Of a stretch of DNA of 7,840 bases, positions 7,671 to 7,840 are shown piece after piece. The notes below the pieces were generated by a model, which was given only the letters and a program-made list of their open reading frames with translations, did not search any database and had not been told where the DNA came from. The position numbers and the translations under genes were made by a program. Source of the DNA: Winogradskyella sp. (lineage in GTDB: Bacteria > Bacteroidota > Bacteroidia > Flavobacteriales > Flavobacteriaceae); assembly GCA_030149115.1 (NCBI GenBank), contig JASBSE010000029.1, positions 1-7,840 on the forward strand. The letters are read 5' to 3'. How positions within the stretch are numbered: the first letter of the stretch is position 1; every line of letters begins with the position of its first letter.

Positions 7671-7840
7671 AATTATTGTTCTTCAGCCAGTACAAATGTG
7701 AATGATGAATATATAGGAAGAGTACAACTGAATACTATTGATAATACTTCAGGTGGACAATTTTATTCTGACTTCACAAACATTTCTACCGCATTAACCA
7801 AAGATACTCAATACACAATTACGATTACTCCAACTTGGAC
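5463..7840 (+). CDS. Second secreted reprolysin-like zinc metallopeptidase, paralogue of the first (3' truncated by window edge)
   Basis: The frame is open without a stop from ATG 5463 to the window end (792 whole codons, last W792). The signal peptide is residues 1-19, with cleavage expected before Q20 (M-W-S-Q-N-R). The propeptide runs to about 196 and has a single cysteine, C172. The catalytic domain, about 197-405, has zinc ligands H335, H339, H345, base E336 and Met-turn M368, with the same C-x-x-C-x-C cluster as the first peptidase. Two Ig/PKD-like domains (about 414-639) and one Fn3 domain (about 645-733) follow. Then the GEVED domain starts at Y738-C739 with no MAM domain between. The missing 3' part should hold the rest of GEVED, perhaps a beta-rich region, and a T9SS sorting domain, by analogy with its neighbour. 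The start context ATTATGAAAATTAA is identical to that of the first gene. The expected role is surface or extracellular protein breakdown. The two copies may differ in substrate because of their non-catalytic domains. Confidence 0.92.
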   Translation, partial: MKIKLLLLIAMMGTTIMWSQNRVFWEKQASNSSKLLKESHQTLKEFQTFSLNSQALKQALNGVAQRNQFSVTSNTVLSFPNSEGKLERFSIKEASVMHPNLQERFPEIRSYMGQGIDDPSSILRFSVSPEGFNGMILSSNGNTFIEPISGGVDSYIVFNRENRINYNDDFECEVSERIRRRVSSDFTMKNADDSILRTYRLAVSATGEYTQYHGGTVAQALAAINTTMTRVNGIYEADFNVTMVLIANTDSVIYTNTGSDPYGNTTSNYNSQLQSTLTSVIGEANYDVGHLFANLQNNGNAGCIGCVCVNGSKGSGWTSHTVPEGDPFDVDYVAHELGHQFGANHTWTFGGNEGTNAQMEPGSGSTIMGYAGITGATDVQSNSDPYFHAVSIEQVTNYIKSTSCQTNTNTGNSVPVVNAGSNYTIPRGTPFVLEGSATDADSGDVLTYCWEQYDENNASSTYPSTTATTGVAFRSYEPTTDNHRYFPRMETIKTGSTSWQWEAVPNVARTLNFRLTVRDNVAGGGSNNSDDMVVSVNSSAGPFVVNSPNTNVTWNAGTTQTVTWNVAGTTGNGVNAANVDIFLSTDGGDTYPITLATGVTNDGSHDIVVPNNVGTQNRIMVRGSNHIFFDISNSNFTIAGQVVCNATVPTGLAASNIGSNTATLSWNAVPGASYDLQYRQVGTSTWTTLNVNGISSNLTGLSPLTQYEAQVRSECPDTSTSAFSAIVNFTTTDVQLNYCSSASTNVNDEYIGRVQLNTIDNTSGGQFYSDFTNISTALTKDTQYTITITPTW

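Noticed and set aside
1..7840. CRISPR arrays, tRNA or rRNA genes, insertion sequences
   Set aside because: No short regularly spaced repeats, no cloverleaf-like sequence in the gaps, and no transposase frame or terminal inverted repeats were seen. The only large repeat is the tandem gene pair.

Overview
The window looks like chromosome of a member of the Bacteroidetes, most likely the Flavobacteriaceae. The DNA is AT-rich. All three protein ends or starts that can be read belong to secreted proteins of the type IX secretion system (T9SS) kind: Sec signal peptides cleaved before Gln (W-S-Q), mosaic extracellular beta-domains, and type A C-terminal sorting domains. Ribosome binding sites are weak or absent and none of the gene starts has a clear Shine-Dalgarno sequence, which also fits this phylum.

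Layout, all on the + strand: (1) 1-105 is the last 34 codons of a T9SS cargo gene, followed by a strong hairpin terminator at 129-160. (2) 106-489 is intergenic and contains a 31-codon frame at 310-405 that looks like a decayed secretory leader. (3) 490-5253 is a complete 1587-residue secreted zinc metallopeptidase (reprolysin-like metzincin) with two Ig-like domains, Fn3, MAM and GEVED domains, a long beta-rich region and a T9SS sorting domain. It ends in a 13-bp hairpin terminator at 5272-5302. (4) 5463-7840 is a second, paralogous metallopeptidase, open in one frame to the window edge (792 codons visible).

The two peptidases are a tandem duplication that has been reshaped. The catalytic domains differ at only nine of 206 residues by hand count, while the Fn3 domain is far more diverged. 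The MAM domain of the first protein is absent from the corresponding place in the second, where Fn3 runs straight into GEVED. The DNA of the conserved part carries many synonymous differences, so the duplication is not recent and the catalytic part is held by selection.

Each gene has its own upstream gap and the first two are followed by their own terminators, so they are probably separate transcription units rather than an operon. Both peptidases should be exported by Sec, carried through the outer membrane by T9SS and attached to the surface or released, where they would degrade external protein. Nothing here amounts to a clearly new multi-gene system. The most notable points are the modular divergence of the tandem pair, a lone conserved propeptide cysteine, and the decayed leader between genes.
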